From contig RPFO01000079.1 in the NCBI GenBank assembly GCA_009746045.1, forward strand, positions 2,009,844 through 2,073,843: a stretch of 64,000 nucleotides of DNA, given 5' to 3'. Source of the DNA: Mesostigma viride (Eukaryota; Streptophyta; Mesostigmatophyceae; Mesostigmatales; Mesostigmataceae). A program made the position numbers and the translations under genes. How positions within the stretch are numbered: position 1 is the first letter of the stretch; each line of letters opens with the position of its first letter. Positions 56,218-64,000 of this stretch are shown piece after piece. The notes under the pieces were generated by a model, which did not search any database, was not told where the DNA came from, and saw only the letters and a list, made by a program, of their open reading frames with translations.

Positions 56218-57180
56218 TCCATGATTATGATCCCTACTTCTGTCTCCTGGATACATATAGACTCACCTAACTGACCTAAGTATGTACTTACAGCCTGCCG
56301 TCAGGGCTGTGAAGAGTCAAGCCTTGGCTGATGAAGCTTCGTCAAACTTCCTGTTGACGGTCGTGGGGGGGGGGGTGTTGCCAGGGCTATTTGCGAATTC
56401 GTAGGGTTTCCCTATTGGCCTATTCTGGTATTCGCTACTGTAATAACCTCGATACTCGACTTCGCAAAGCAACAACACTTCAAATGTCTGCGGTTCCGCT
56501 TAGTGCTTACAGCACTGTAGATAGCAGCTGATGTTAACATGCAGAAAACTTAGGACCTCTACCCCTGCGCGGGTTTGAACTTGGTACTTCCAGATCCGAC
56601 GAACAGCACTTGAAATCACCCAACAGTACGAAAGTGCGGATGCACTAATTGCACTTGACTGCTTCAGGCAGGCTTCAGGCAGGCTGTAGCTACTAGCTAC
56701 GTCAGTAGGTATTCGCTCAGTGAAAACCCCCAGACAGCTGGTCGATACGTGGTAAGATCTTACCTCTTAACCTAACGATATTCCTATTGGTTCATCAAGA
56801 GTAAGGTAATCCACCCGGCTAAGGGCCACCTTAATTGCAAAACTCCTGGCATTCGCAGGGCTGGGCAGATTGTCATTCTGAGCACGGATTTGGAATCAGC
56901 GACATCGACTTCGCATGGTAAAATTCTTGTTGGGACCGTTTTGGCACGTTTTGGGGGGGTGGGGGGGGGGGGGCGGGGAGGCAAAGTCGGGTTAAGGGCC
57001 ACCCCTGTTTTTTAGCAGGAAAAAGCAGGGGAAAGCGGGGAAAGGCCTTGGTTACATGGCTAGCGGTTTATTAAATTATTCTGCTCAGCATGCAGCGCCT
57101 AACACATGGTGGGCTTCCAGTTTGCTAGCTGCTTCCATTGACGGCTGAGAACCCTGAACTGAAGACGCAGAATAGCTGAG
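56218..57180. other. Unique region with a solo satellite unit and transposon-end-like repeats
   Basis: A diverged single copy of the 218-bp satellite monomer lies at about 56480-56610. GGCTAAGGGCCACC (about 56817-56830) and TTAAGGGCCACCCCTG (56993-57008) resemble inverted transposon ends, and matching sequence lies inverted at 60256-60305. G-runs occur at 56365-56375 and 56947-56974. No gene. Confidence 0.5.
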
Positions 57181-57199
57181 TGACAGACTTCGCGAGGGG

Positions 57200-57485
57200 A
57201 TGGCAGAAGACACGTCCGGGCATCCAGCATTCTCCCAGAGAATGCTGGATGCTGGCTTAGTTGACTATAGGCACTTTAAAGCCCTCGTCATCGTCACAAT
57301 GAAAGACGCCGAGGGCAACGCTCCCAAGGCAACCGACTGTAGAATTGTATCACCGGCGGGTTCCTTCTCGAGGTTGTTCCAGAGGAGAAATTGCGGGAAT
57401 GCAGCTGGAACGACTATCAAAAACTGTTTAAGAAAGAGCACGCTACCATCGATGCTTGGAAGCAGCTGCGACAGCTGGCCACCTG
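57200..57485 (+). pseudogene. Unknown gene fragment, probable last exon with frameshift
   Basis: The first frame reads MAEDTSGHPAFSQRMLDAGL, then VDYRHFKALVIVTMKDAEGN. Near 57355 coding character moves to another frame (FLLEVVPEEKLRECSWNDYQ, then KLFKKEHATIDAWKQLRQLAT) that ends at a TGA about 57485. Third positions are GC-rich in both parts. One base change would join them. An acceptor-like GTGACAG at about 57180-57186 suggests that this is a 3' exon. An AATAAA follows at about 57504. I do not recognise the protein. It may be a host gene remnant or a truncated retrocopy. Confidence 0.4.
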
Positions 57486-57710
57486 AATTGTGTTCAAGTT
57501 TTCAATAAAGTCTTTGCATGGTTGTGTGATTGATGAGCCGTGATTTGCCATGAAGTAGTCTAACTTATTATGGCACATCAAGCGACCACATAGGGCCACC
57601 TGAATCGTATTCAAGTTTTCAATAAAGTCTTGGCATGGTTGTGTGATGATGAGCCGTGATTTGCCGTGAACTAGTCTAACTTATTATGGCACATCAAGCG
57701 ACCACATAGG
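57476..57710. repeat. 117-bp tandem duplication containing AATAAA
   Basis: GGGCCACCTGAATTGTGTTC... through ..CAAGCGACCACATA is present twice (about 57476-57592 and 57593-57709) with a few changes. Each copy has TTCAATAAAGTC. This duplicates the stop/polyadenylation region of the gene fragment. Confidence 0.85.
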
Positions 57711-57895
57711 GCCACCCTGAATTGTGCCAAGGTGTGTGGGTGTGTCAAAAGTGTTCGATTGTTGTGTTACTTGCCATATCAAGCAACAACATGGAATCAT
57801 AGATCCATTAAGACATATGAAGTGAGATCGACAACTATTCTATTGTAGTTGTGAAACAACTAATTTAGTTAGACATTAGTTACTTCCATGTTCGT
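57711..57895. other. No gene seen
   Basis: Unique AT-rich spacer before the GTGTGC array. Confidence 0.35.
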
Positions 57896-58559
57896 GGTCG
57901 TGGTCGTGTGCGTGTGCGTGTGCGTGTGCGTGTGCGTGTGCGTGTGCGTGTGCGTGTGCGTGTGCGTGTGCGTGTGCGTGTGCGTGTGCGTGTGCGTGTG
58001 CGTGTGCGTGTGCGTGTGCGTGTGCGTGTGCGTGTGCGTGTGCGTGTGCGTGTGCGTGTGCGTGTGCGTGTGCGTGTGCGTGTGCGTGTGCGTGTGCGTG
58101 TGCGTGTGCGTGTGCGTGTGCGTGTGCGTGTGCGTGTGCGTGTGCGTGTGCGTGTGCGTGTGCGTGTGCGTGTGCGTGTGCGTGTGCGTGTGCGTGTGCG
58201 TGTGCGTGTGCGTGTGCGTGTGCGTGTGCGTGTGCGTGTGCGTGTGCGTGTGCGTGTGCGTGTGCGTGTGCGTGTGCGTGTGCGTGTGCGTGTGCGTGTG
58301 CGTGTGCGTGTGCGTGTGCGTGTGCGTGTGCGTGTGCGTGTGCGTGTGCGTGTGCGTGTGCGTGTGCGTGTGCGTGTGCGTGTGCGTGTGCGTGTGCGTG
58401 TGCGTGTGCGTGTGCGTGTGCGTGTGCGTGTGCGTGTGCGTGTGCGTGTGCGTGTGCGTGTGCGTGTGCGTGTGCGTGTGCGTGTGCGTGTGCGTGTGCG
58501 TGTGCGTGTGCGTGTGCGTGTGCGTGTGCGTGTGCGTGTGCGTGTGCGTGTGCGTGTGA
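57896..58559. repeat. (GTGTGC)n hexanucleotide array, ~108 units
   Basis: About 650 bases of essentially perfect GTGTGC. It lacks a telomere-like TTAGGG or TTTAGGG unit. Strand-specific Thr/His, Ala/His, Cys/Val and Arg/Val frames are repeat translations. Alternating purine-pyrimidine sequence of this kind can adopt Z-DNA. Confidence 0.97.
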
Positions 58560-59280
58560 GCAGGATTGAGTGTGGGCAAGGGCAAGTGCAAGGGCAAGGG
58601 CAAAGTATCTAGAACCTTGATGTCTAATCACTGCAAGAAAATGTCCTCAAATGAGGACATTTTAAAGATGGATACCATTTGTAATAACTCACACACGTCA
58701 ACACATCCATGGGTACGGTATGGAACCATTAACTTTTATGATATGCTCAAGAGTTGAAATGCTTTACATCCATGAAATATGCTCATTATATAATTGTTTA
58801 CGATTTATGAATGTAGGGGGGTCGTTACACGAGTGACCAAAAAGCACTCTGACAAGTCATGTTCAATGTGCTAAGAAAGAAGGCATGGCCAGGTCATGGC
58901 TGGTCCTGAAAATGCACTGAGGGTGCCCACAACATGTCTACGTTACACCCTCGCTATCCTAGACCCTGCAGCCTGCCAGGGGGGGGGGCACAAAATGTAA
59001 CTGGCAGCCAGGGACGATGGTGCAGGCCAAATAGCAGGTGTAAAGCTAGCTCAGTCCAAAGAGTGAAACAATAAGCAAATATTTGCGTAGGCCAAGGTGA
59101 GGTCCAAGATTGTCATTAGAGGCTTGGCTGCCACCACGGTGCTAAACCATGATGCTGAAGCCTCGCATTACATATGAAACATATTCTGAAAAGAGGCACG
59201 TATTGTAACACAATAACAATGTAAACATGACGAGCTCAAGTTTCCAAGCCAGTCTTCATCACTTGGACAAGAGTTATAGC
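58560..59280. other. No gene seen
   Basis: Short GGGCAAGGGCAAGTGCAA repeats at 58573-58605, then unique sequence. A hairpin GAAAATGTCCTCA/TGAGGACATTTT lies at about 58637-58663. Confidence 0.4.
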
Positions 59281-60229
59281 GTTAGAAACATATGGGCATC
59301 TAGTCGCTCTACACGTAAGCCAGCCATAATTTCAATGCACAAGGATACACATTTCCATCACCATTCATCTTCATCATCCTGAACGACTCGAACACGCGGA
59401 CAAGATAACGGCAGGCTCGAGCTACCATGGTCCGGATTCTCCCGATTTCTGGCCTGCGCTGGTTGTCTCCTTGATATGGGCAACATCCCAGCAAGCCTTG
59501 AAAAGCTTCAGGCAGTATATGTGTTAAATCAAACTACCACATTGCAATTAAACACAGCGACTGCTACTTGCTGCTGTTTTGACATCGCAAGACCGTTTAC
59601 CTTTTCAGTGACGCAACGGGAAAAGAAAGCACTGTCCAGCAAACTTCCGTAATTCCGCTTTGTCGCCGTTTACCGAAACAGCGATAACATTTTTGTCGCG
59701 AGGGTTTTCTAGCTCCAACTCGGACCAGCCAGCAGCAACCTCTATTGGCACCCGTGATCATTACTATCATAATACGCCGTCTAGGTCATCTAGTCGCTCT
59801 ACACGCAAGCCACGAACACGCGGACAAGATAACGGCAGGCTCGAGCTACCATGGTCCGGATTCTCCCGATTTCTGACCTGCGCTGGTTGTCTCCTTGATA
59901 ATACGCCAACCCCTTCAGGGTGACATCCGTTGTCACGACTCGACGGCTTATGGTCGTCATAGGGAATGAACGCCGGTTCATATGGAACAGTGAACAAGCT
60001 GCTTGTCGTCTGTCGAGCTCTATGCGGAGCACGTAACCTTGTGCAACGATCGTTGCTCAATCCATACGATGCAAGTACCGACTGGATACATACGAAGCAA
60101 CGACCGACAACAAGCAGCTGGAATTACGGCATGGCCTGGAGGCAACCGCTGGCCCTTCCCTTGCAGCTACGCCGCCATGCACCTGTTGTTAAATATTCTG
60201 GTCATTTCAAACCAAATTGCGCAAAATGC
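59281..60229. repeat. Dispersed ~110-bp direct duplication in non-coding DNA
   Basis: A block containing CGCGGACAAGATAACGGCAG, GCTCGAGCTACCATGGTCCG and GCGCTGGTTGTCTCCTTGAT occurs at about 59384-59477 and 59808-59900, each preceded by CATCTAGTCGCTCTACACG. The rest of 59.3-60.2 kb shows no gene. Confidence 0.65.
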
Positions 60230-60254
60230 TGGGGGGGGGGGGGGGGGGGGGGGT
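60229..60254. repeat. Poly-G tract
   Basis: About 24 consecutive G residues, next to GGGGTGGCCCTTAGC transposon-end-like sequence (60256-60290). Length is unlikely to be exact. Confidence 0.85.
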
Positions 60255-60399
60255 CCAGGGGTGGCCCTTAGCGGGTGTGGCCCTTAGCCGGGTGGATTAC
60301 CTTACCCATTTACCCGGAAAACCCCCCAGACAGGCCGACAGTCAACAATGCAGAAGCTGGCAGAAGCTGAGTAATGCGGAAGTTGCACAGCCGAAGTTT

Positions 60400-60610
60400 A
60401 GCCGAAGTTTAGGACGTGGCAGAATTTTTTCCTCCGACCAGCTGCCCAGGCAACGTGGTCTGCCAAGAGGGAGCCGCGTCTCCGAGAAGCCACGGAGCGA
60501 CAACGTGGACGCGCATTGTGTGTCCACCTGCCCTGGCAACCTTCGCATAGCTTCGCATAGCTTCGCATAGCTTCGCATCCGAACCCCCCGCCCCGTCTAT
60601 TTAAGCCAAA
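60400..60610 (+). promoter_or_regulatory. Promoter region of the plus-strand paralogue
   Basis: Four tandem CTTCGCATAG-type units (about 60541-60580), a GTGGAC/GTCCAC inverted pair (about 60507-60529), a CCCGCCCCG box and TATTTAAG (60598-60605). TATTTAAG lies 7 bases before the first ATG at 60612. Confidence 0.55.
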
Positions 60611-60728
60611 CATGCCCACGCAATTGTCATTGCAATCACTCGCGTACTCTCGACCTCAAATTTACCAAAGTCGCCACCTACCTAAAGTAGCCTCTACTTT
60701 CAAGCAGCGTCCGCGCATACCAAGAGGT

Positions 60729-61700
60729 ATGGCTATGATGGCTTCCATGGCGACCTCCTCGAACGCCGTCCTCACCCAGCATGTGGCCAGGATCTCCCCG
60801 TCGTCAGCCCTGCCTCGATCATCTGCCGCTGTACTGAGGGGTTCGCCGTTGCTACAACGTCAGGGCGCGGGGCCCGTCGCGGCCTTCTCCAAAAGCAGGA
60901 AGGACAAGAAGGGCAATGTCGCGGTATCTGCCGTGCTTAGTGAGCCCACGCCATCGGATGCGATTGCACAGGGGATGGGCTTCGATACCTCCGACGGCAT
61001 CTTTGGCTTCACCCCTTTCGCCGAGTTGTGGGCCGGCCGTCTCGCTATGATGGGGTTTGCCACGGGTGCAGCTGAGGAGCTTCTAACTGGGCACGGCATC
61101 CTGCGCCAGATTGGATTGACGACCCCGAATGACACTTTGCTGTTGGCCATCACCATCCTCGCTGGGGGCGCCACCCTTCTCGCCACCATCAGGACCGTCG
61201 ACGCTGTACAAAAGGGAAAGCTGTCTGCCGCCTCGCTTTCTCGGTACCGCAGCTTCTTGGGCCTCACTAGCGAGGCGGTGGATATCCGTGAGACGTCCAC
61301 TCGGATGAAGAAGCAGGGCGGTTTCCTGGCCGCTGACGATATGAGGGCGGTGGCCGAGTCCCAAGGCAAGTCTCCTGCCGACCAGGTCTTGTCCTCGATG
61401 ACAGTGACCGAAATTGATGCGGATGCTGCTCAGCTGAAGGCCAGGGATGAGGCCTTCTTGAAGGGCAAGGGAGTGGAGAGCGTAAGTGCCCCTACCCCAC
61501 GCACTCCAGTGTCCAGTGGGCCTGCCTCTGACCTGTCGGCGTGGAGCTACGCCAGGAATGTTGAGATGACCAACGGCCGCTGGGCCATGCTTGGTTTCCT
61601 TGCAGCCATCACAGTGGAGGCGGCCACCGGTAATGGCATTCTGGGCCAGCTGTTTGAGTATGCCAAGCTGTCTGGCTGCATCAGCCCAGCCTGGTACTAG
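60729..61700 (+). CDS. Plastid chlorophyll-binding-like protein, inverted paralogue
   Basis: Encodes the same mature protein as the copies at 34989 and 54862. The only differences I see are in the leader: Gln for Ala at position 4 of the upstream frame, Lys for Arg 25, Gly for Ser 39 and Lys for Asn near 95. The transmembrane helices (133-160, 176-193, 317-345, numbered from ATG 60612) and the pigment-site residues E138/R143 and E318/N321/R323 are unchanged. The ATG at 60729 (AGAGGTATGG) is preferred because the TATA-like box at 60598 would place transcription initiation downstream of ATG 60612. The predicted start MAMMASMATSS is typical of a plastid transit peptide. ATGTAAAT (about 61900) and AATAAA (about 61922) lie about 200 bases after the stop. 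Confidence 0.87.
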   Translation: MAMMASMATSSNAVLTQHVARISPSSALPRSSAAVLRGSPLLQRQGAGPVAAFSKSRKDKKGNVAVSAVLSEPTPSDAIAQGMGFDTSDGIFGFTPFAELWAGRLAMMGFATGAAEELLTGHGILRQIGLTTPNDTLLLAITILAGGATLLATIRTVDAVQKGKLSAASLSRYRSFLGLTSEAVDIRETSTRMKKQGGFLAADDMRAVAESQGKSPADQVLSSMTVTEIDADAAQLKARDEAFLKGKGVESVSAPTPRTPVSSGPASDLSAWSYARNVEMTNGRWAMLGFLAAITVEAATGNGILGQLFEYAKLSGCISPAWY

Positions 61701-62335
61701 ATGCAGTGCCATGCAAATCAAGCACTGTACAGTTGCTATTTCTGCATTGGTCTTGCAGCTCACTGAACAGCGGCAGTTACGGACATGGAGTTGCGTAATG
61801 TCCTTGCTGCAGGAGGGGTGCTGAACAAGCATGCAAATGCTCCCTGAGACAGAGCCCCATTTGTATATAAAACGGAATGTAGGACTAGATTTAACATGAT
61901 GTAAATTAACTGAATACTACTAATAAATCATTTTCATCATGAAATGAGTTTATGAATCATCTGCATGACGTAATGCCTGAATGCAATACATGGAACTGAG
62001 GGCAGAAAAGTTGTGTTGGGTGGGCACAGCAATACCCAAGTTGGTAATGCTTGACACGTCGACATTTCAACTTGGCTGCATGCAGCATAGTGTAACAGCT
62101 AAAAACGACCCATGTCGAATGTATCACAGCAGGAAAAAGATCCTTTTAATTACCTACAGGTTGTTTTCTTGTGAATCAATCCCTCAATGTCTAGAGAAGA
62201 CAGTACAGATGCAACTTCACCAGAATATGGGCTAGTTAAGTACTACACCTGTTGCAGGCACAACCTGCCCCGTGTGTAGTCACACAACTATCTGTTCAAC
62301 ACGACGGCCATTCTACAGGTGCATTGGGGTCTGGT

Positions 62336-62403
62336 TAATTAATTAATTAATTAATTAATTAATTAATTAATTAATTAATTAATAGACACGTGACTGCGTC
62401 ACG
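62336..62403 (-). repeat. (TTAA)n array and CACGTGAC hairpin
   Basis: About 46 bases of TTAA repeat abut the 8-base inverted repeat CACGTGAC/GTCACGTG (62386-62403). The array starts at the end of the inverted gene duplication. Confidence 0.7.
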
Positions 62404-62448
62404 TGAGCATAAGTCCTCAGTGGGAGGGGAACATGGGATGGAATGGAT

Positions 62449-64000
62449 TAATTGATTAATTAATTAATTAATTAATTAATTAGGAACATAACTCCGTTGG
62501 GAGTATATGTAGCACATAGCCCAGAGAATGGGGCATATGAGCCTATTTTACATTCTAAGCTGCTTCCTGCAAGGGTGGGAATGTAAACAGCACTTGCTCT
62601 AGGTGCACTAGGGCACCTGCACCACACAGAGTCTCGGGCAACGCCCAGCTAAGGGGAGTCCGTCATAGGTGGGGAAGATCAGCATAGCTATACAAGAGCT
62701 AGAGCGTGGCATCTCAGCAGAGAGCAGCTCTCTGCATGGGCACAGCATAACTAAATAAAGCTAGGCATCATCTGGCGTGTGGCACATCATAGGCACACAT
62801 GTACATGGCTAATTGAGACTCGGTGAGTCAGCTGGTATAGAGCCTGTAGGAGGCTTACATGTACATGGCCACGGTCGATCTATTCTGCACTACTACTGCT
62901 GTATTCCCCTAAGCTGGGGCGTCTGGAGTCGTTGGGGCCGCGGTGGTCGCCTGCCAGGGCTTGTGGCCGACGTAGATGGCCGCCCCCTTCCAGTACACCG
63001 GCTGCCCCGCCTTGGTCTGCCGGAGCTGGAGGTAGGTCGGCCATAGCTCCCGTCGCCGTACGTTGCTGCGCCAGGGTCAAGTCGTCGTCAAGGGTGAAGA
63101 GAGTCTTCTCGAGCCGCTTGCGGCGTCGGAGAAAAGAAATCTTGTCCGCCAGGTTCTTAAAGGTGAGAAGGAGCGGGGGAGCCCCTGCCTTACCCCGCGC
63201 GCGGGGAAGGCGGTGGGCGACCAGCTCAATCTCACCAGTAAGACCCATGCGACTAAGAATTTCTCTAGAGCTCAAACGCACGTGCAAGCTTCTCGGAATT
63301 CTCACCTTCCTCCATGTCGAAGTTCTTGACAATGACGTTGAGGCTGCGCTTGGCGAGCTCGGCCTCCTCGCGGAGGTCGAGCGTCTGCTGCTGGAGCTGT
63401 GCTGCGACGGCGGAGGTGGTGGAGGTGGCGTGCTGCTTAAGCATGTCCGCCCAGGTCGGGATGGGAGGAGCATCGCCGGCCAGGGCAGCCGGGGCTGGCT
63501 TGGCGGCAATGTCCTTCACCGCCTGGGCGGTGAGGTCTGCGGTGTTTTGCAAGACCTCGATGGCGATTGCATTGTCCTGGCGCAATGGTCAATGTCGCGG
63601 AGCTGGGCGGTGATGGAGTCGGAGGGGGAGGGGGGGGGGAAGGCGAGGAGGGTGGCGGTGGCGGTGGGGATGGTGGGGAGCTCAGCAGCCAGCTTACGAC
63701 CCAAAACTTGCATTTCGCAAGCGAGGGGCGTCACGTGCTGTGAGAGGTGGTGGAGGAGGGTGAATTCGCCCAAGGGGGCATGTTGCCAGAGTTCCGCGGA
63801 AGAACGCTTAAGGATGGAAAATTAGAGGGCGGCAAGCTGAAGGCGCGGTCGCGACCAGCCAGACAGGTCACCTACGCGGAACTGAAACTGGCCGTCAGAC
63901 TGGCTGCGGAAGCATTTGTGGCGGTGGAGGCGCTGGCACAGGTCAAGAAGGGAGGCATACGACCCATAGAACAGGAGCTCCAGCATCCGGATGTGTGGCT
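62449..64000 (-). mobile_element. ORF1-only LINE derivative, copy 4
   Basis: Minus-strand order: ORF1 remnants (64000 to about 62890), about 380 bases of 3' UTR, the 3' hairpin at 62486-62510 (ACATA/TATGT, bulged base, ACTCC/GGAGT, GTTG loop on the plus strand) and a TTAA tail (62449-62482). As in copies 1 and 2, nothing resembling ORF2 lies between ORF1 and the 3' end. The element runs off the right edge. Confidence 0.65.
62890..64000 (-). pseudogene. LINE ORF1 pseudogene, copy 4 (runs off window)
   Basis: The frames show ELLFYGSYASLLDLCQRLHR (about 63983-63925, cf. YASLYDLCLHF in copy 1), then the coiled-coil part (NTADLTAQAVKDIAAKPAPA and AELAKRSLNVIVKNFDMEEG, 63585-63265). The C-terminal RRM-like region lies at about 63230-62960 ([20 protein letters not shown]). 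At least three frame breaks and a stop near 63822 are present. It is more diverged from copy 1 than copy 2 is. Confidence 0.75.

Larger units (their letters stand above)
60330..62335. repeat. Inverted duplication of the chlorophyll-binding-like gene region
   Basis: About 2 kb, including promoter, gene and 3' flank, is the inverse of about 54215-56170 (and of 34340-36300), with few base differences. The right boundary falls exactly where a TTAA array begins (GTCTGGTTAATT at 62330), in the place of GTCTGGTTAATAAAGC in the other copy. Confidence 0.85.

Noticed and set aside
57869-58631. Poly(Thr-His), poly(Ala-His), poly(Cys-Val) and poly(Arg-Val) frames
   Set aside because: GTGTGC hexanucleotide repeat, not protein coding.

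Overview
The window looks like nuclear DNA of a GC-rich, repeat-laden photosynthetic eukaryote, most likely a green-lineage alga. The main evidence is a plastid-targeted chlorophyll-binding-like gene with a TATA box and polyadenylation signals. Splice-site-like GT-AG signals, LINE and hAT elements, microsatellites and satellites agree with this. Nothing bacterial is visible: there are no operons, rRNA genes or CRISPR arrays. The species assignment is inference; the sequence alone does not name it.

Layout. At 1-1.7 kb there is an ORF1-only LINE derivative (minus). From 1.9 to 6.1 kb come tandem and low-complexity repeats. A complete hAT transposon lies at 6415-10538, with an 8-bp target duplication, 14-bp inverted ends and a two-part frameshifted transposase. 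From 11.5 to 15.6 kb is a pile of 5'-truncated LINE tails, a second ORF1-only element and two huge GGAT arrays. A candidate multi-exon gene occupies 16.5-17.6 kb (minus). An 11-copy 218-bp satellite flanked by a 13-bp direct repeat fills 17.8-20.2 kb. A LINE reverse transcriptase at 20479-30949 is split, in frame, by a 9138-bp DNA transposon (20722-29859) with perfect 30-bp terminal inverted repeats. That transposon carries two unrecognised spliced genes and several minisatellites. From 31.4 to 33.8 kb are further LINE fragments. The chlorophyll-binding-like gene lies at about 35-36 kb (minus).

Duplication. Segment A (about 23.95-36.34 kb) recurs almost identically as segment C (43.82-56.22 kb). 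Between them, segment B (36.35-43.81 kb) is a third copy of about 26-33.85 kb, but littered with single-base indels, mostly in homopolymers. B reads like unpolished long-read sequence, so at least part of the triplication is probably an assembly artefact. Right of C are unique sequence, a gene fragment with duplicated polyadenylation regions (57.2-57.7 kb), a roughly 108-copy GTGTGC array, and then an inverted paralogue of the chlorophyll-binding-like gene (60.7-61.7 kb, plus). The window ends with another ORF1-only LINE element.

How the parts interact. The only clear cellular gene is the chlorophyll-binding-like gene. Nearly everything else is mobile DNA and its debris. The LINE family ends in a small 3' hairpin whose paired bases change in a compensated way from copy to copy. 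The same hairpin closes both the reverse-transcriptase LINE and the ORF1-only elements, which suggests that the latter are mobilised in trans. Long GGAT and TTAA microsatellites sit where these tails end.
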